Below are positions 5,263-6,210 of a DNA stretch of 6,210 bases, one piece after another. The position numbers and the translations under genes were made by a program. The notes under the pieces are model-generated. The model saw nothing but the letters and a program-made list of their open reading frames with translations. It was not told the DNA's origin and ran no database searches. The stretch is from contig DMER01000089.1 in assembly GCA_003451645.1 (NCBI GenBank), positions 54,832 to 61,041 on the forward strand, written 5' to 3'. Numbering within the stretch: position 1 is the first letter of the stretch; each line of letters opens with the position of its first letter. Source of the stretch: Alphaproteobacteria bacterium. GTDB taxonomy: Bacteria; Pseudomonadota; Alphaproteobacteria; Micropepsales; Micropepsaceae.

Positions 5263-6210
5263 TCAAGCGGCGCCGGCGCGTTGGGCGAATTGCCAGCCGA
5301 GCTCAGCCAAGGGCCGGACATTGGCCGCCGTCTGGCGCGCATGCTCGCTGGAGGCTGTGCCGTCACGCACACGCCCAGCGATGCCTTGGAGGATGCCTGC
5401 GATCCGGAAGAAATTATAGGCGAAGTAATAGTCGATATGCTCGATCCCCTTTCGGCCCGTCTGAGTACAGTACATGGCCACATACTCCTCCTCGGTCGGG
5501 ATGCCGAGCGCACGCAGATCTGCACCCGCCAGGCTGCCCGTGCCGCCGCCCGTGCCGCCCGCGGGCATGCGCCATTGCATGATGTGATAGGTGAAGTCGC
5601 CCAAGGGATGCCCGATCGTGCACAGCTCCCAATCGAGCACCGCCAGGATCCGCGCCTCCGTCGGGTGCAGGATCATGTTGTCGAGGCGGTAATCGCCATG
5701 GACGATGGACTCAGACTGATCGTCGGGAATGTTCTTAGGGAGCCACTCGATCAGGCGGTCCATCTCGGGCACGGTTTCGGTCTCGCTGAGCTTGTACTGC
5801 TGCGTCCAGCGCGAAATCTGGCGCGCGAAGTAGTTGCCCGGCTTGCCGAAATCCTCAAGCCCGATCGCCTTGTAATCGATGGAGTGCAGCCGCGCCAAGG
5901 TCTCGTTCATGGCGTCATAGATGGCGTGGCGCTCGCGCGGGGTCATGCCGGGCAGCATCGGTTCCCACAGGATGCGGCCCTCGACGCAATCCATCACATA
6001 GAACATTGTGCCGGCGATGCTCTCATCCGTACAGAGATGATAGGGGCGGGGCACGGGAAAGCCGACCTTATGGAGCGCGCTGATCACGCGGAACTCCCGG
6101 TCGACGGCATGCGCGGAGGGCAGGAGCTTGCCCGGCGGCTTGCGGCGCAGCACATAGCGCTGCCCTGGCGTCACCAATTGATAGGTGGGGTTGGACTGCC
6201 CGCCCTTGAA
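5263..6210 (-). CDS. APH-family phosphotransferase, ACAD10/11 kinase-domain type (5' end beyond window)
   Basis: This is the C-terminal 315 residues of an aminoglycoside-phosphotransferase-fold kinase. The reading frame stays open through the right edge, so the TTG at 6177 is not the real start: the residues encoded at 6208-6178 (FKGGQSNPTY) form the nucleotide-binding glycine loop. Next come YVLRRKPPGKLLPSAH, with the likely ATP-binding Lys in the RRKPPG segment, and the hinge-like YVMDCVEG. The catalytic loop is HGDYRLDN (Asp codon 5694-5692), and the metal-binding Asp is in VLDWELCTIGHP (codon 5634-5632). The C-terminal lobe includes YNFFRIAGILQGIAGR. From recall, these blocks follow the N-terminal kinase part of human ACAD11 rather than antibiotic kinases. 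Relatives, including bacterial LvaA, phosphorylate the hydroxyl of 4-hydroxyacyl-CoA. The expected partner is the dehydrogenase at 2262-3503. A Gly/Thr-rich insertion at 5536-5559 comes from a DNA duplication. Aminoglycoside resistance is unlikely. Confidence 0.92.
   Translation of the reverse strand, partial: FKGGQSNPTYQLVTPGQRYVLRRKPPGKLLPSAHAVDREFRVISALHKVGFPVPRPYHLCTDESIAGTMFYVMDCVEGRILWEPMLPGMTPRERHAIYDAMNETLARLHSIDYKAIGLEDFGKPGNYFARQISRWTQQYKLSETETVPEMDRLIEWLPKNIPDDQSESIVHGDYRLDNMILHPTEARILAVLDWELCTIGHPLGDFTYHIMQWRMPAGGTGGGTGSLAGADLRALGIPTEEEYVAMYCTQTGRKGIEHIDYYFAYNFFRIAGILQGIAGRVRDGTASSEHARQTAANVRPLAELGWQFAQRAGAA
5536..5559 (-). repeat. Perfect 12-bp in-frame tandem duplication inside the phosphotransferase gene
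   Basis: GCCCGTGCCGCC is present at 5536-5547 and again at 5548-5559. On the coding strand each copy reads Gly-Gly-Thr-Gly, giving GGTGGGTG after MQWRMPA. It keeps the frame and falls in a surface-loop region between the DWE motif and the C-terminal helices, so it is probably tolerated. Copy number could vary by slippage. Confidence 0.85.

Noticed and set aside
5001..5525. 174-residue minus-strand open frame spanning the gap between the phosphotransferase and the histidine kinase
   Set aside because: It overlaps the ends of both real genes in another frame, is rich in Arg, Ser and Ala, and has no recognisable domain. Both flanking genes have complete, motif-supported frames.
5263..6210. Aminoglycoside resistance gene
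   Set aside because: The fold is shared, but the sequence blocks follow the ACAD10/11 kinase domain, the neighbours are catabolic, and there is no mobile element.

Overview
The window looks like a chromosomal segment of an alphaproteobacterium. The sequence is GC-rich, with TTG and GTG starts alongside ATG. A 23S rRNA pseudouridine synthase (RsuA/RluB type) is divergent from tadA, and the histidine kinase has the H-box style common in the DivJ/PleC/PdhS group. No species can be named from the sequence alone. I see no tRNA, rRNA, CRISPR array, insertion sequence or phage gene.

Layout, left to right. (1) Positions 1-864 are housekeeping RNA modification: the N-terminal third of a pseudouridine synthase on the minus strand, then, after a 41-bp divergent spacer, tadA on the plus strand from a TTG start. 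(2) Positions 894-3503 are catabolic: a complete soluble cytochrome P450, then a complete acyl-CoA dehydrogenase of the ACAD10/ACAD11 type. Both are on the plus strand, closely spaced, each with a good ribosome binding site. The run ends at a strong intrinsic terminator at 3524-3556. (3) Positions 3557-5146, minus strand, encode a soluble two-PAS sensor histidine kinase converging on the dehydrogenase. (4) Positions 5263-6210, minus strand, encode an APH-fold phosphotransferase resembling the kinase domain of ACAD10/ACAD11. Its N-terminus lies beyond the right edge.

The main biological point is the combination of P450, ACAD11-type dehydrogenase and ACAD11-type kinase. In animals the last two are domains of one protein, and in Pseudomonas levulinate catabolism (LvaA/LvaC) they are separate proteins. 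There the kinase phosphorylates a 4-hydroxyacyl-CoA and the dehydrogenase-fold enzyme removes the phosphate, so the acyl chain can enter beta-oxidation. Here the kinase and dehydrogenase genes are separate and convergent, with a sensor kinase between them and a P450 immediately upstream of the dehydrogenase. I infer a route in which the P450 hydroxylates a lipid-like, terpenoid or steroid side-chain substrate and the kinase and dehydrogenase process the resulting hydroxyacyl-CoA. The substrate, and the link between the P450 and the other two, are not shown by the sequence. No ferredoxin, ferredoxin reductase, acyl-CoA ligase or response regulator is in the window.
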